DNA of 64,000 nucleotides, from positions 372,001 to 436,000 of the forward strand of contig NZ_JAKLOY010000002.1 of assembly GCF_023652955.1 (NCBI RefSeq), in the 5' to 3' direction. The translations under genes were made by a program, and so were the position numbers. The notes under the pieces were generated by a model. The model worked only from the letters and a program-made list of their open reading frames with translations, searched no databases and was not told where the DNA came from. The stretch is from Geomonas sp. Red32. Lineage in GTDB: Bacteria > Desulfobacterota > Desulfuromonadia > Geobacterales > Geobacteraceae. Of this stretch, positions 47,397 through 55,679 are shown piece after piece; positions within the stretch are counted from its first letter, which is position 1, and each line of letters starts with the position of its first letter.

Positions 47397-48209
47397 TCAC
47401 GGCCGGCAATTGTTGCGGTCGACCTTGAGCTCGCTCTTCAGGGGAACTCCGGCGCGGTCCGCATCGCCGGTCACCACGATGGTTTCGCTGGCACGGCATC
47501 CCTCTTCCGGGACCGCAACGCTGAAGCTGCGGGTGGCGCCGTTCAAGACATACCAGCCATCGGCTTTCCTGCTGAAGGTGGTGGCGCCGGAAGCGTTCTT
47601 GCCGGTCACTTCGAGCGAGTTCACCCGGAAGTGCTGGTTGCCGTTGTTGGCCACCGCGACGGTCACCGTCCCCCCCTTGAGCTCCGCCTTGGAGATGCCG
47701 GCGGCATTGACCTCCTTGGCGGGGGTGATGAATATCGGGATGGCGAAGCGGATATTGACCGAAACGGTGGCGCCCATGGCAGCCTTTTTGTCTTCCGGGG
47801 ACTGAAGCTTGGGAACCTCCTCGACGTAAAGCCGGAAGGTCCGCTCGCGGAGGACGGCGCCCCCCTTGAGTCCCAGCCGGATCAGCCGCTGGTCCTTGGG
47901 AGGTACGGTCAACTGTTTGGGGAAGAAGATGAGGTCGTTACTGTCGACGTAGCGATCGGCCCCGGTGGCGTCCTGGGTCCATTCGACCGCCTTCACCTGC
48001 AAAACCAGCGGGGTGTCGCCGTCGTTTTCCACGTTGACGATCCCGCTGCGGGCGCCCCGCTCGAAGAAGACCCGGATCGGCGTCACCCGCCACTCGCCGG
48101 CACAGGCCGGAGTATCGGGTAAGAAGGCGGGGAGGGAAAGGACGACCAGCAAAGGGGCGGTCAGCAGCCAGTTGGACAGACGCCGTACACGGGGAAAAAA
48201 GTGATGCAT
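47397..48209 (-). CDS. Periplasmic pilus chaperone (PapD-like)
   Basis: 270 aa. Signal peptide ending PACAG, first Ig domain with VTPIRVFFERGARSGIVNVEN, and RTFRLYVEEVPKL, which is the conserved G1-adjacent region of fimbrial chaperones; second domain ends with a Cys pair (EEGCRASE, NNCRP). It delivers SCPU subunits to the usher. GGAGG before the ATG. Confidence 0.92.
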   Translation of the reverse strand: MHHFFPRVRRLSNWLLTAPLLVVLSLPAFLPDTPACAGEWRVTPIRVFFERGARSGIVNVENDGDTPLVLQVKAVEWTQDATGADRYVDSNDLIFFPKQLTVPPKDQRLIRLGLKGGAVLRERTFRLYVEEVPKLQSPEDKKAAMGATVSVNIRFAIPIFITPAKEVNAAGISKAELKGGTVTVAVANNGNQHFRVNSLEVTGKNASGATTFSRKADGWYVLNGATRSFSVAVPEEGCRASETIVVTGDADRAGVPLKSELKVDRNNCRP

Positions 48210-48322
48210 GGGAAGCCTCCAGCCACGGAACCGATTCGGGCAAGCATGTTTCTCTGCGGCTGCCGCACTCTAGCCGCAAAGACGGGAAAATGCAACCGTC
48301 ACCTGCCGGTTTTCCAGCGGTA

Positions 48323-48805
48323 TCAAGGGAGTATGTCGATGAGCACCGAGTCGCTGTAGGCACCCGCCGGAGCGGTGACGTAGGCGGAGGCCGCGATGGT
48401 GGCGGTGACGGTGAAGGAAGTAGGCTTCTTGTTGGTGGCCGCCTGGCTGGAAGGGAGGCTCAGACTGTAAGGGATCCGGTCGCTCCCGTTGGTGAGATAG
48501 AGCTGGTTGCTGGTGGCGGTCTCGACGATGACGGTCTTGCCGCCGGAACCGGTAAGCCCCGTGCAGGTAACGGTGAAGGTTACGGTAGCGGTCAACGGGG
48601 TGGCGGCGAGGGGGTTGATGGTGGGGAAGGCGATCGCGTAGGGACCACCGGTATCGAAGGTGCAGGTCCCTTTGCTGGGGGCAATCACCGCCGAGGCCTG
48701 CAACTGGGCCGCGGAAGTGGCCGCACCGGCGTTACCCGGGGCGCCGGGCAGCATGGCCGTCATGAGGACGGCGGCCGCCAGCGATATCCTTGTCCCGATA
48801 CCCAT
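48323..48805 (-). CDS. Spore-coat-U domain pilus subunit (second)
   Basis: 160 aa. The ATG at 48805 is preferred over 48814 because GGGAG sits 11 rather than 2 bases upstream. Signal peptide (MGIGTRISLAAAVLMTAM), then SAVIAPSKGTCTFDTGG, FTVTCTGLTG and a terminal strand AGAYSDSVLIDILP, the SCPU pattern. It follows the first subunit across an intrinsic terminator, so lower expression is likely. Confidence 0.87.
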   Translation of the reverse strand: MGIGTRISLAAAVLMTAMLPGAPGNAGAATSAAQLQASAVIAPSKGTCTFDTGGPYAIAFPTINPLAATPLTATVTFTVTCTGLTGSGGKTVIVETATSNQLYLTNGSDRIPYSLSLPSSQAATNKKPTSFTVTATIAASAYVTAPAGAYSDSVLIDILP

Positions 48806-48831
48806 AGTTAGCATCGCTCCCGGATGTGGGA

Positions 48832-48861
48832 AAAAAAGGGGGAGGGGAAGTTCCCCTCCCC
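48832..48861 (-). terminator. Internal terminator of the pilus cluster
   Basis: GGGGAGGGGAA / TTCCCCTCCCC stem with seven T on the minus strand, between the first and second subunit genes. It could reduce transcription of assembly genes relative to the main subunit. Confidence 0.85.
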
Positions 48862-48893
48862 CTCGACTCCGTCAAACAGCGAGTCCGAAAAGA

Positions 48894-49343
48894 TTAGTAG
48901 TTGATGGTGACGACCAGGTTGCCGGTGTAGGCGCCGGCCGGAACGGAGGCGTAGGCGGTCTTGGCCACCGAGGCGTCGATGGTGTAGGTCTTACCGGCCA
49001 CGGCACCGTCATTGGCGGGAATGGTCGGCAGCACCGGGGTGAAGGCGATGGTGTTGGTGCCGTTGAGCATGTTCACGGAACCCGGAGCGGTGAAGGTGTA
49101 GTTGGTCCCCTGGGTGCACTGAACGAGGATCTGGCCGGCGCCGGACTTGCTGCTGGCGGTGGTGGTGGCGCCGTCGAGGATCGGGTCGAGGGTGCCGAAA
49201 CTGATGTTGGTGTTGGTGGAGGCGGTGCAGGAAGCGGCCACGGTGGCGCTCACGCTGACGGTGGCGGTGGTGGAGGCGGCGAAGGCGGAACCTGCGAAGG
49301 CGACCAGGGCTGCGGCGGTGACAACGGAAATCAGTTTTTTCAT
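48894..49343 (-). CDS. Spore-coat-U domain major pilus subunit (first)
   Basis: 149 aa from the ATG after AGGAG; a longer frame upstream has no such site. Signal peptide MKKLISVVTAAALVAFAGSA, then low-charge Thr/Ser/Ala-rich pilin: TATVSVSATVAASCTAST, TNISFGTLDPILDGATTT, ILVQCTQGTNY and a terminal strand AGAYTGNLVVTINY. First gene behind the c-di-GMP riboswitch and closest to it, followed by its own terminator, as expected for the major subunit. Confidence 0.9.
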   Translation of the reverse strand: MKKLISVVTAAALVAFAGSAFAASTTATVSVSATVAASCTASTNTNISFGTLDPILDGATTTASSKSGAGQILVQCTQGTNYTFTAPGSVNMLNGTNTIAFTPVLPTIPANDGAVAGKTYTIDASVAKTAYASVPAGAYTGNLVVTINY

Positions 49344-49460
49344 CGTTAATCTCCTTTTCTCAATTGATACAGGTGCACAGTAAAGGTTTATAGGCCTCGA
49401 TAAATCTATCCCCTCACCTATGACTTCAAGAAAAACCGGCAAGGTACGAGATAGCGTGAA

Positions 49461-49498
49461 TAAAAACAGAAAAGCCCGGCCTCAATGGAAGCCGGGCT
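49461..49498 (-). terminator. Terminator of the c-di-GMP riboswitch expression platform
   Basis: On the minus strand AGCCCGGC (49498-49491) and GCCGGGCT (49480-49473) form an 8-bp stem, then TTTTCTGTTTTTATT. It lies about 50 bases after the aptamer and about 120 before the first pilus gene. Plus bases 49490-49496 and 49559-49565 are complementary, so an aptamer-terminator switch is possible. Confidence 0.88.
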
Positions 49499-49550
49499 AC
49501 TCACTGTCCGGGCGCACCGGTGCCATAAAGCTGCACGACTTCACAAGCTC

Positions 49551-49637
49551 TTTGGCAACCCGGCTATCCGCTTCCCTGCTATGAGGAAACGGACCCGTGG
49601 CTTTGCGTCACTGGATTGCTCCAGTTTTGCCTTTGTC
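49551..49637 (-). ncRNA. Cyclic-di-GMP-I (GEMM-I) riboswitch aptamer
   Basis: The minus strand reads GACAAAGGCAAAACTGG, then a GCAA tetraloop hairpin (TGGA/TCCA), then TGACGCAAAGCCACGGG, a variable P3 arm, and finally GGATAGCCGGGTTGCC. These are the diagnostic conserved blocks of class I c-di-GMP riboswitches. P1 is GGCAA/TTGCC (plus 49627-49631 with 49554-49558), and the GNRA tetraloop fits the tetraloop-receptor contact. The G at the position equivalent to Vc2 G20 and the GACGCAAAGCC block favour c-di-GMP over the cGAMP-binding subclass. It leads the chaperone-usher pilus cluster. Confidence 0.95.
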
Positions 49638-49700
49638 TAGAGATATGTTGGGGAAGAGCCATCCAACCCTCGCTCAAAGAGAGAGGTGGATTGGCGTAAC

Positions 49701-49735
49701 AACCTAAAGTATTGGCGAAATAGTGTCAACTATTT
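49701..49735 (-). promoter_or_regulatory. Promoter and palindromic operator before the riboswitch
   Basis: Minus strand TTGACA (49729-49724), 17-base spacer, TAGGTT (49706-49701, weak). The inverted repeat AAATAGT-GTCA-ACTATTT (49718-49735) covers the -35 box, so a repressor or activator could act here in addition to the riboswitch. The rest of 49736-50058 shows nothing definite. Confidence 0.5.
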
Positions 49736-50058
49736 TCATTAGGAGCAGGAACCGTGCCGAAACAGAGTGATACCAAAAGGGGCACTATTATCTCTATGAG
49801 ATCATAAGCGATGTCCGTGAAAATACAGCACTTTGCCAGGGGGCGAAAAGAGGGGAAAATAGCGGACTTTATTAAAGAGATACCGGAGGGATGGCGGCGT
49901 AACAGACGGTTTTGTTAGGGGTAGTGGCGGGGAAAAGGAAAAAAATACGGGGTGGCCAGGGAAAAAGGCATGTACTGGCAGGAAAAGACGCTATTTCACC
50001 GGATCGGACGCCAAAAAACGTCACCGGGCGATGACGCATTTGGTCGCTTCGCCCGCCG

Positions 50059-50511
50059 TCAGATGACCGGAGTGATGCCGAGGGCGAGTTGATGGACCCC
50101 TCTCGGGGTGTCGGGGGAAAGTACGATGCGGGCGTCGAGCTTTCTCTCCACCCGGGCACCGATCCGGTAACCGGCGGGATCCAGGGTGAACGCGCTCGAA
50201 ACGAAGTTCCCTTTGCCCGCCTCGCTGACCAGCACCCTCCCCTCGCCGAGGTTCTCGACCCCGACCGGCACTCCTCTTTCGAGGTTGGTCCTGAAGGATA
50301 CGGTGACCGCACCGCTCAAATCTATATAGCCGCGGGCGACGTCCTCGTCGGCCACGTAGTAGGTCGCCGTCTGCTGCCTCGCGTCCAGGCTCACGTAGGG
50401 GAGAACGGCGGCCCCGACCCGCAGCGTGGTGGCGGCGGTCCCACCCCATGCGGCCGGCGTGACCAGCAGCAGAGCTAAAACGCTCATTATGGCAACAGTA
50501 GCCTTTCTCAC
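50059..50511 (-). CDS. Exported protein upstream of the pilus riboswitch, unknown function
   Basis: 150 aa. The GTG at 50511 is preferred over ATG 50517 because GGGAGG abuts the ATG but lies 6 bases before the GTG. Signal peptide (VAIMSVLALLLVTPAAWG), then a beta-rich domain whose end (DTPRGVHQLALGITPVI) is similar in style to spore-coat-U subunits but lacks their cysteines. Same strand as the pilus cluster, but outside the riboswitch-controlled transcript. Confidence 0.72.
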   Translation of the reverse strand: MRKATVAIMSVLALLLVTPAAWGGTAATTLRVGAAVLPYVSLDARQQTATYYVADEDVARGYIDLSGAVTVSFRTNLERGVPVGVENLGEGRVLVSEAGKGNFVSSAFTLDPAGYRIGARVERKLDARIVLSPDTPRGVHQLALGITPVI

Positions 50512-51022
50512 GGCCATCCTCCCTGCCCTTTAGGAGCGAGAGTCGTACCGAAGCTAACTAGCTGTTTTTACGCCACTACCAAATCACGAACGCAAGCAAG
50601 AATGTGCAGAATCTGAACAGCATTTCCCCCTGGATCCACCAGGGGAGCGGTTTTTGGCCCATGTTCACCGAAAACCGCCAGCTGCTCAACAGTTGAACAT
50701 ACCGGACCCCTTCGGCCGCTCTCACGGTCAAAGAGAGATCCCGGATAGAGAGAACATGTCATTGCCCATAGTGGCGCGACCGGTTCCTTCGACTTACGAT
50801 ACTCAACGGTACTTTTATTATCTCACAACCCGGCTTTCTTTGAATGAGCAGATCATCGATGATCTTCCGCTATGCCCCTTCCCCTTTAAGAAGAAGGTCA
50901 GCATTGGGAACTCCATGTTGTAGAAGAAGAGGGAGGATTGGTCCCAGCGGAGGACGGTGGCGGGTCATCTAGAGTAAGGACAACGGGAAGGGTCTGCTAT
51001 GACAGCGGGACGATGGCGGGAG
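50512..51022. other. Intergenic region without a clear gene
   Basis: About 510 bases, lower in GC than the flanks. It holds a hairpin CCCCTGG-ATCCA-CCAGGGG near 50630 and an open frame from 50756 to 50923 with no recognisable product. No convincing promoter, RNA or gene. Confidence 0.4.
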
Positions 51023-54000
51023 TCAGCCGAGGAGGAATTCGAAGTCTTCTCTGCCAATGGCTCCGGTCCCCTCATGCTCGGCATCCTCGAGGAGCGCACG
51101 GTAGAGCTTCAGCTTCCGTTTCTTGAGCTCCATCATCTTCTCCTCGATGCTGTGGCGCATCAGGAGCCGGGTGATGGTGACCTGGCGCAACTGGCCGATC
51201 CGGTGGGCGCGGTCGGAAGCCTGGCTCTCCACCGCCGGGTTCCACCACGGGTCGAGGTGAAAGACGTAGGAGGCCTTGGTGAGGTTGAGCCCCTTTCCTC
51301 CCGCCTTCAGGGAGAGGAGGAACACGCCGGGCTCCTCGGAGCTCTGGAAACCCTCGACCAGCTCTTTGCGGCGGGAGATGGGGGTGGAGCCGTCGAGGCG
51401 CGAGGATACTATCCCCTGCTGGGAAAGCCCCTCCTCCACGAGATCGAGGAAGGAGGTGAACTGGGAGAAGACCAGCACGCTGTGCCCCTCGGCGAAGAGC
51501 TCCTCCAGCTGGTCGATGAGAAAGTCGATCTTGGGGGCGCGGTCCGGCGAGCGCGGGAGCAGCAGCCTCGACGACAGGCAGATCTGGCGGAGCTTCAAGA
51601 TGGCGGTCAGCGCGATGATGCGGGCCTGGCCGGGAGCGTTGGAGCGGTAGGCCTCCGCCACCGTGGCCTTGACCTCGGCCACCGTCCTCACGTAGAGGGC
51701 CTTCTGGCGCGGGCTCATCTCGAGATAGATGTCGGTCTCCACCTTGGGAGGGAGCTCCGACCTGATCATGTCCTTGGCACGGCGCAGGATGAACGGATGG
51801 GTCCTGCGGGAAAGGGTCTCCATGAAACCTTCCCCGTCGCGCCCCATCTGCTTGCGGAACTGCTCGTAGGGGCCCAGCAGGCCGGGAAGCGCCAGGTCCA
51901 TCACGGAGAAGTACTCGCCTAAGTGGTTCTCCACCGGGGTCCCGGTCAGGGTGAGCTTGAAGCGCCCCTTGAGTCTCCTCACCGCCCCGGTGGTCTCGGC
52001 GTGGATGTTCTTGATGGCCTGGGCCTCGTCGAAGACGATCACGTTGAACGAGAGTGCCGAGAGGTGCTCGATGTCGCGCTGGATGACGCCGTAGCTGGTC
52101 AGCACCAGGTCGAACCCGCCGAATTCGGCGCGGCGCCCCTGCCCCCGGTAGACCCCCACCTTGAGCGAGGGATAGAAACGGCCGATCTCGCTCTCCCAGT
52201 TGAAGATCAGGCTCGGGGGGACCACCACCAGGTGGGGGACCCCCTCGGGAAGCTCCGACTCGATCACCCCTTCCTGGAGACCGGCGATCAGCGCGATGGC
52301 CTGCACGGTCTTGCCGAGCCCCATGTCGTCGGCCAGACAGGCGCCGAAGCGGTGCTCGTAGAGAAAGGCGAGCCAGCTGTACCCTTCCCGCTGGTAGTTC
52401 CTGAGCACCGCCTTCAGCTTGGCAGGAACCGGGCGGGGGGGGATCCTCTCGAAGCTCATGAGGCTTTCGATGATCCGCTCGTCCTCCGGGGAGAGGAGGA
52501 CCCGGACGCCGCTACGCCTGAGGATAAGCCAATCGAGGATCTGCAGGCGCGGCACCCTGACCACTTCGCGCTTGGGGTGGGCGGAGAAGAGGGCGAGCGC
52601 CCGTGCGCTCTCCTCGTCGAGAAGCAACATGGCGCCCCCCCTCCGGAAGACGCCGCCGCTCTTGATCGCCTCCATCAGTTCGCCCTCGTCGACCAGCTCC
52701 CCTTCGCAGCGGATCTCCGGACGGAGCTCGAACCAGTCGATGGTGGAGCGGGTGGCGTCCAGGGTGAAGGACCAGGAGACCGTCTCCAGCTCCTCTCCCC
52801 CCATGGCGAAGTGGAAGCCGGCGGCGGAGAGCTCGCTCCTGAGGGTCCCGATGTTCTTCATGAAGAGCTTGCGCTCCACCGCCATTTCTCCGGGGATCTC
52901 GGTGCCGGTGAAGATCTCCGGCCCCAGCAGATCGAAGGGGATCCGGAGAAGCCTCGCCTGGGCCTCGGCATCCACCGGCACCTGGACCCAGTGGCCGTCC
53001 ACCACCTGCAAAAGGGTGCGCGGCTGGGTCAGGGACTGCCAGAAGGAGGTCACCATACGGCGCGCCTCGGCCTTGACGTTGCGCTTGCAGAAGTCGGGGC
53101 CGTCGAGAGCCAGGCGGACGATCCTCTCCTTGTCGGTGCGGCTGCCGCCGGCGAGGGTGGCGAAGCAGGCTTCCAATATGGAGGCGACCCGCTTCTTCGC
53201 CTTGAGCGGCTGGGGAAGCCGGGCGCGGCTGGCGGAGGGGAAGAACCAGAAGGTATCCCGCGACAGCTGGAACGGGGTATCCCCGGCCACCCCTTCGGCG
53301 ACGAGCTGCACGTTCTCGGCGAGCTCCAGGATGTTAAGCCGGTAGCGAACGGGGAGCCCGGCGGCAACGCTTGGCCTCCCCTCCACGAAGAGGGCCCCCT
53401 TGTCGAAGAAGCGCCCATCCTCCGCCACCGTGTACTGGCTCTGGTTGAAGCAGGCGGCGGCGATCCTGAGCCCTTCCTCGTCCCGTTCCACGCACGGCTC
53501 CGGGACGAGCTGCAGGGAGGCAATGAGCCGGGTGAGATGACCGTTGGCGCTCTGCTCGTCGATCTTCTGGATGCGGCGCAGGGCGAGGTCCACCAGGTAC
53601 CCTTCGCAGATGAAGCGGTCGCTGCCGAGCCCGTGCCCGTCATCGAGGGTCTTGGTGACCGCCACCTGGTCTCCTTGCAGGTCCAGGCGAAGGATCAGCG
53701 AGCGTTCGAGCGCGGCGTCGTAGACGAGCGGGACCGGTCCTTCCGGGGAGGCGAAGAGAACGGGATAGCGGGCGCCGAAGCGGGTGAGGAACTCCTCGAC
53801 CGCCCTCCCCTTCATGAGGGGGTTGTACAAAAGGCGGAGGAATTCGCGGATGGAAGGGATCAGGTCCGGCTCCCACGGCACGAGCGGAACCCCGCTGCGG
53901 CAAAAGCGCAGCCGCCCGCCGTCCTCGCCGAGCTCAACCACCAGGGAATAGGCGGGCTCCTCGGTCATGACCGCAGCCGGGGCCGCCTGCGGGACGGAGG

Positions 54001-54385
54001 CAACCGTCCAGAGCTGGCCGGAAAGGGATCGCAGGTAGTCGGCGGGGAGGTGCAGCATGGGAAACGAGGGGGGGGAAAGGACCTTCTTGACGGTGGCGAG
54101 CGCAGCCACGAGATGCGGACAGCGCCCCCGGGGGCTCCAGACGCCGCAATCGCAGGTGGTGGAGAGTTCGCCCTGGGAAAGGGTGAGCGAGACGTCGACG
54201 GTCACGGCGTCCTTGATGCGGACGGTGAGCACGGAGCCGTCGCCGCTCCAGGAAAGCCCGGAAACAGGGGTCCTCTTGCACAGCTCGAAGCCGTTGAAGA
54301 GGTGGATCTTGTCCGCCAGCCTGTAGATCGCCGCCGGGGGCATCTCGAGAAGATGCCTCAGCAGCGGGTTGCCCCTATTGTCCAT
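51023..54385 (-). CDS. SWI2/SNF2-family ATPase with SWIM zinc finger
   Basis: 1120 aa from the ATG giving MDNRGNPLLRHLLEMPP. SWIM finger CDCGVWSPRGRCPH near residues 80-94; a long unassigned middle; ATPase with LADDMGLGKTVQAIALI (about 685), FDEAQAIKN (about 785), LTGTPVENHLGEYF; C-terminal helicase lobe with SLKAGGKGLNLT and SDRAHRIGQ. Such enzymes translocate on duplex DNA; bacterial examples include HepA/RapA-like and toxin-defence proteins. Role here unknown. Stands alone, and a second, different SNF2 gene lies 3 kb away on the other strand. Confidence 0.92.
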   Translation of the reverse strand: MDNRGNPLLRHLLEMPPAAIYRLADKIHLFNGFELCKRTPVSGLSWSGDGSVLTVRIKDAVTVDVSLTLSQGELSTTCDCGVWSPRGRCPHLVAALATVKKVLSPPSFPMLHLPADYLRSLSGQLWTVASVPQAAPAAVMTEEPAYSLVVELGEDGGRLRFCRSGVPLVPWEPDLIPSIREFLRLLYNPLMKGRAVEEFLTRFGARYPVLFASPEGPVPLVYDAALERSLILRLDLQGDQVAVTKTLDDGHGLGSDRFICEGYLVDLALRRIQKIDEQSANGHLTRLIASLQLVPEPCVERDEEGLRIAAACFNQSQYTVAEDGRFFDKGALFVEGRPSVAAGLPVRYRLNILELAENVQLVAEGVAGDTPFQLSRDTFWFFPSASRARLPQPLKAKKRVASILEACFATLAGGSRTDKERIVRLALDGPDFCKRNVKAEARRMVTSFWQSLTQPRTLLQVVDGHWVQVPVDAEAQARLLRIPFDLLGPEIFTGTEIPGEMAVERKLFMKNIGTLRSELSAAGFHFAMGGEELETVSWSFTLDATRSTIDWFELRPEIRCEGELVDEGELMEAIKSGGVFRRGGAMLLLDEESARALALFSAHPKREVVRVPRLQILDWLILRRSGVRVLLSPEDERIIESLMSFERIPPRPVPAKLKAVLRNYQREGYSWLAFLYEHRFGACLADDMGLGKTVQAIALIAGLQEGVIESELPEGVPHLVVVPPSLIFNWESEIGRFYPSLKVGVYRGQGRRAEFGGFDLVLTSYGVIQRDIEHLSALSFNVIVFDEAQAIKNIHAETTGAVRRLKGRFKLTLTGTPVENHLGEYFSVMDLALPGLLGPYEQFRKQMGRDGEGFMETLSRRTHPFILRRAKDMIRSELPPKVETDIYLEMSPRQKALYVRTVAEVKATVAEAYRSNAPGQARIIALTAILKLRQICLSSRLLLPRSPDRAPKIDFLIDQLEELFAEGHSVLVFSQFTSFLDLVEEGLSQQGIVSSRLDGSTPISRRKELVEGFQSSEEPGVFLLSLKAGGKGLNLTKASYVFHLDPWWNPAVESQASDRAHRIGQLRQVTITRLLMRHSIEEKMMELKKRKLKLYRALLEDAEHEGTGAIGREDFEFLLG

Positions 54386-54523
54386 CTTCCGTGAACTCCC
54401 CTGAAGGTTGCCGAGCGAACGGTCCATGCTACCAGAAACAATGTCCCAATACAACAGCACAGCCTGGGGGATGTCGAAGTAATTACGGTGAGATGGGGGG
54501 CGAGGGGGGGGAAGGCGCGGGGC

Positions 54524-54552
54524 AAAAAAAAAGGGACGGTTTTACCCGTCCC
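54524..54552 (-). terminator. Intrinsic terminator after nudC
   Basis: GGGACGG-TTTTAC-CCGTCCC; on the minus strand followed by nine T. About 95 bases past the nudC stop. Confidence 0.9.
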
Positions 54553-54647
54553 GGAAAAGGAGACCCTGGAGAAACTCTGAACTCCTAGGTTCATAAATAC
54601 GTATCGGGTCCCGTTCTCATTACTTTAGGAATTTTTTCCGGCCAATC

Positions 54648-55502
54648 TCATTTTCCGGACTTTCCCTTGCCGAGCGCATGGTTATCGATGATCCAGCGGG
54701 CGATGCTGCGCTGCGGCGGCAGGGAGTCCGGCATTTTTTCCCGGGTGAACCAGCCGGCGTCTTCCAGTTCGTTCCCGTCGATCTCGATCTCCCCGGAGAC
54801 GTAATCGGCGACGAAACCGGCCATCAGCTGGCTCGGGAAGGGCCAGTTCTGGCTCCCGACGTAGCGGGCGTTGGTGACCTTGATGCCGGTCTCCTCCAGG
54901 ACTTCACGCTCGACGCACTCCTCGAGCGACTCCCCGAAGTCTACGAAACCGGCCACGAGGCTGTAACGGCCGGCGGCCCATTCCGGTTTGCGTGCCAGCA
55001 AGAACTCGTCGCCCCGCTTGACGAGCACGATGACGCAGGGATGGATGTGGGGAAAATGCTCGTGGCCGCAGCCGCCGCACTTCTTGCCCCACGAGAACGG
55101 GATGCGCGTCGTGGAACCGCCACAGCGGGAGCAAAGCGAGCTCAGGCGTTCCCAGAAGACGATCTGGCGGGCCAGTCCGTAGAGGGTGGCGAGATCGTCG
55201 GGAAGCTCCATCCACTGGATGGCGGCGAATCCTTCCGGAAGCTGGGCATCGCGGGAGACGGTGGCCACCCGGACCGGCCTGCCGTCCCACTCGCCGAAGA
55301 CGATGGGGCCGGAGGCTATCGCCAGTTCGGCGGGAAGGAGGCCGGCGTAGAGGCCGCCACCGGCAAGCACCAGGGAATCCCCCTGCACGAGGGCCCAGTA
55401 CCCCTCCTCCGCCGTTTCCAGTTCGCCCGGTTTTCTCTGCACGAAACGGGAACGGATGATTTCGCCGTTAAAGGGAAGGTTGACCGTCTCGGGAAAGGCC
55501 AT
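54648..55502 (-). CDS. nudC: NADH pyrophosphatase / NAD-capped RNA decapping enzyme NudC
   Basis: 284 aa. Zinc ribbon CSRCGG and CGGCGH, Nudix box GFVDFGESLEECVEREVLEE, and SQNWPFPSQLM, the NudC marker (usually SQPWPFPxS; here Asn replaces Pro). It hydrolyses NAD(H) and removes NAD caps from RNA. Single gene ending at an intrinsic terminator, divergent from aguA. Confidence 0.94.
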   Translation of the reverse strand: MAFPETVNLPFNGEIIRSRFVQRKPGELETAEEGYWALVQGDSLVLAGGGLYAGLLPAELAIASGPIVFGEWDGRPVRVATVSRDAQLPEGFAAIQWMELPDDLATLYGLARQIVFWERLSSLCSRCGGSTTRIPFSWGKKCGGCGHEHFPHIHPCVIVLVKRGDEFLLARKPEWAAGRYSLVAGFVDFGESLEECVEREVLEETGIKVTNARYVGSQNWPFPSQLMAGFVADYVSGEIEIDGNELEDAGWFTREKMPDSLPPQRSIARWIIDNHALGKGKSGK

Positions 55503-55628
55503 TGCTCACTCCTCGGGTTAGTATTTCCAGCCCCGGCATAATACGGCCATCGGCGCCCGGACGCAACCCCTTCGCCTCCCGTATACGCGGGCTCTTTGCT
55601 CCCCCTTTTGGCTTGCATAAAACAAACG

Positions 55629-55647
55629 GCGTATGCTAATCATTCTC
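55629..55647 (+). promoter_or_regulatory. Fur-box-like site upstream of aguA
   Basis: The 19 bases at 55629-55647 match GATAATGATAATCATTATC at 14 of 19 positions by my count, with the right half TAATCATT intact. It lies between the divergent nudC and aguA starts, about 33 bases before aguA. Confidence 0.35.
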
Positions 55648-55679
55648 GTTCAGCCATTTACACGAAAAGAGGATGTAAC

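Noticed and set aside
50756-50923. 55-aa open frame before the SNF2 gene
   Set aside because: Weak ribosome site, no recognisable product; kept only as part of the intergenic note.
51923-54394. 823-aa plus-strand open frame
   Set aside because: Antisense to the SWIM-SNF2 gene, which has full helicase motifs.
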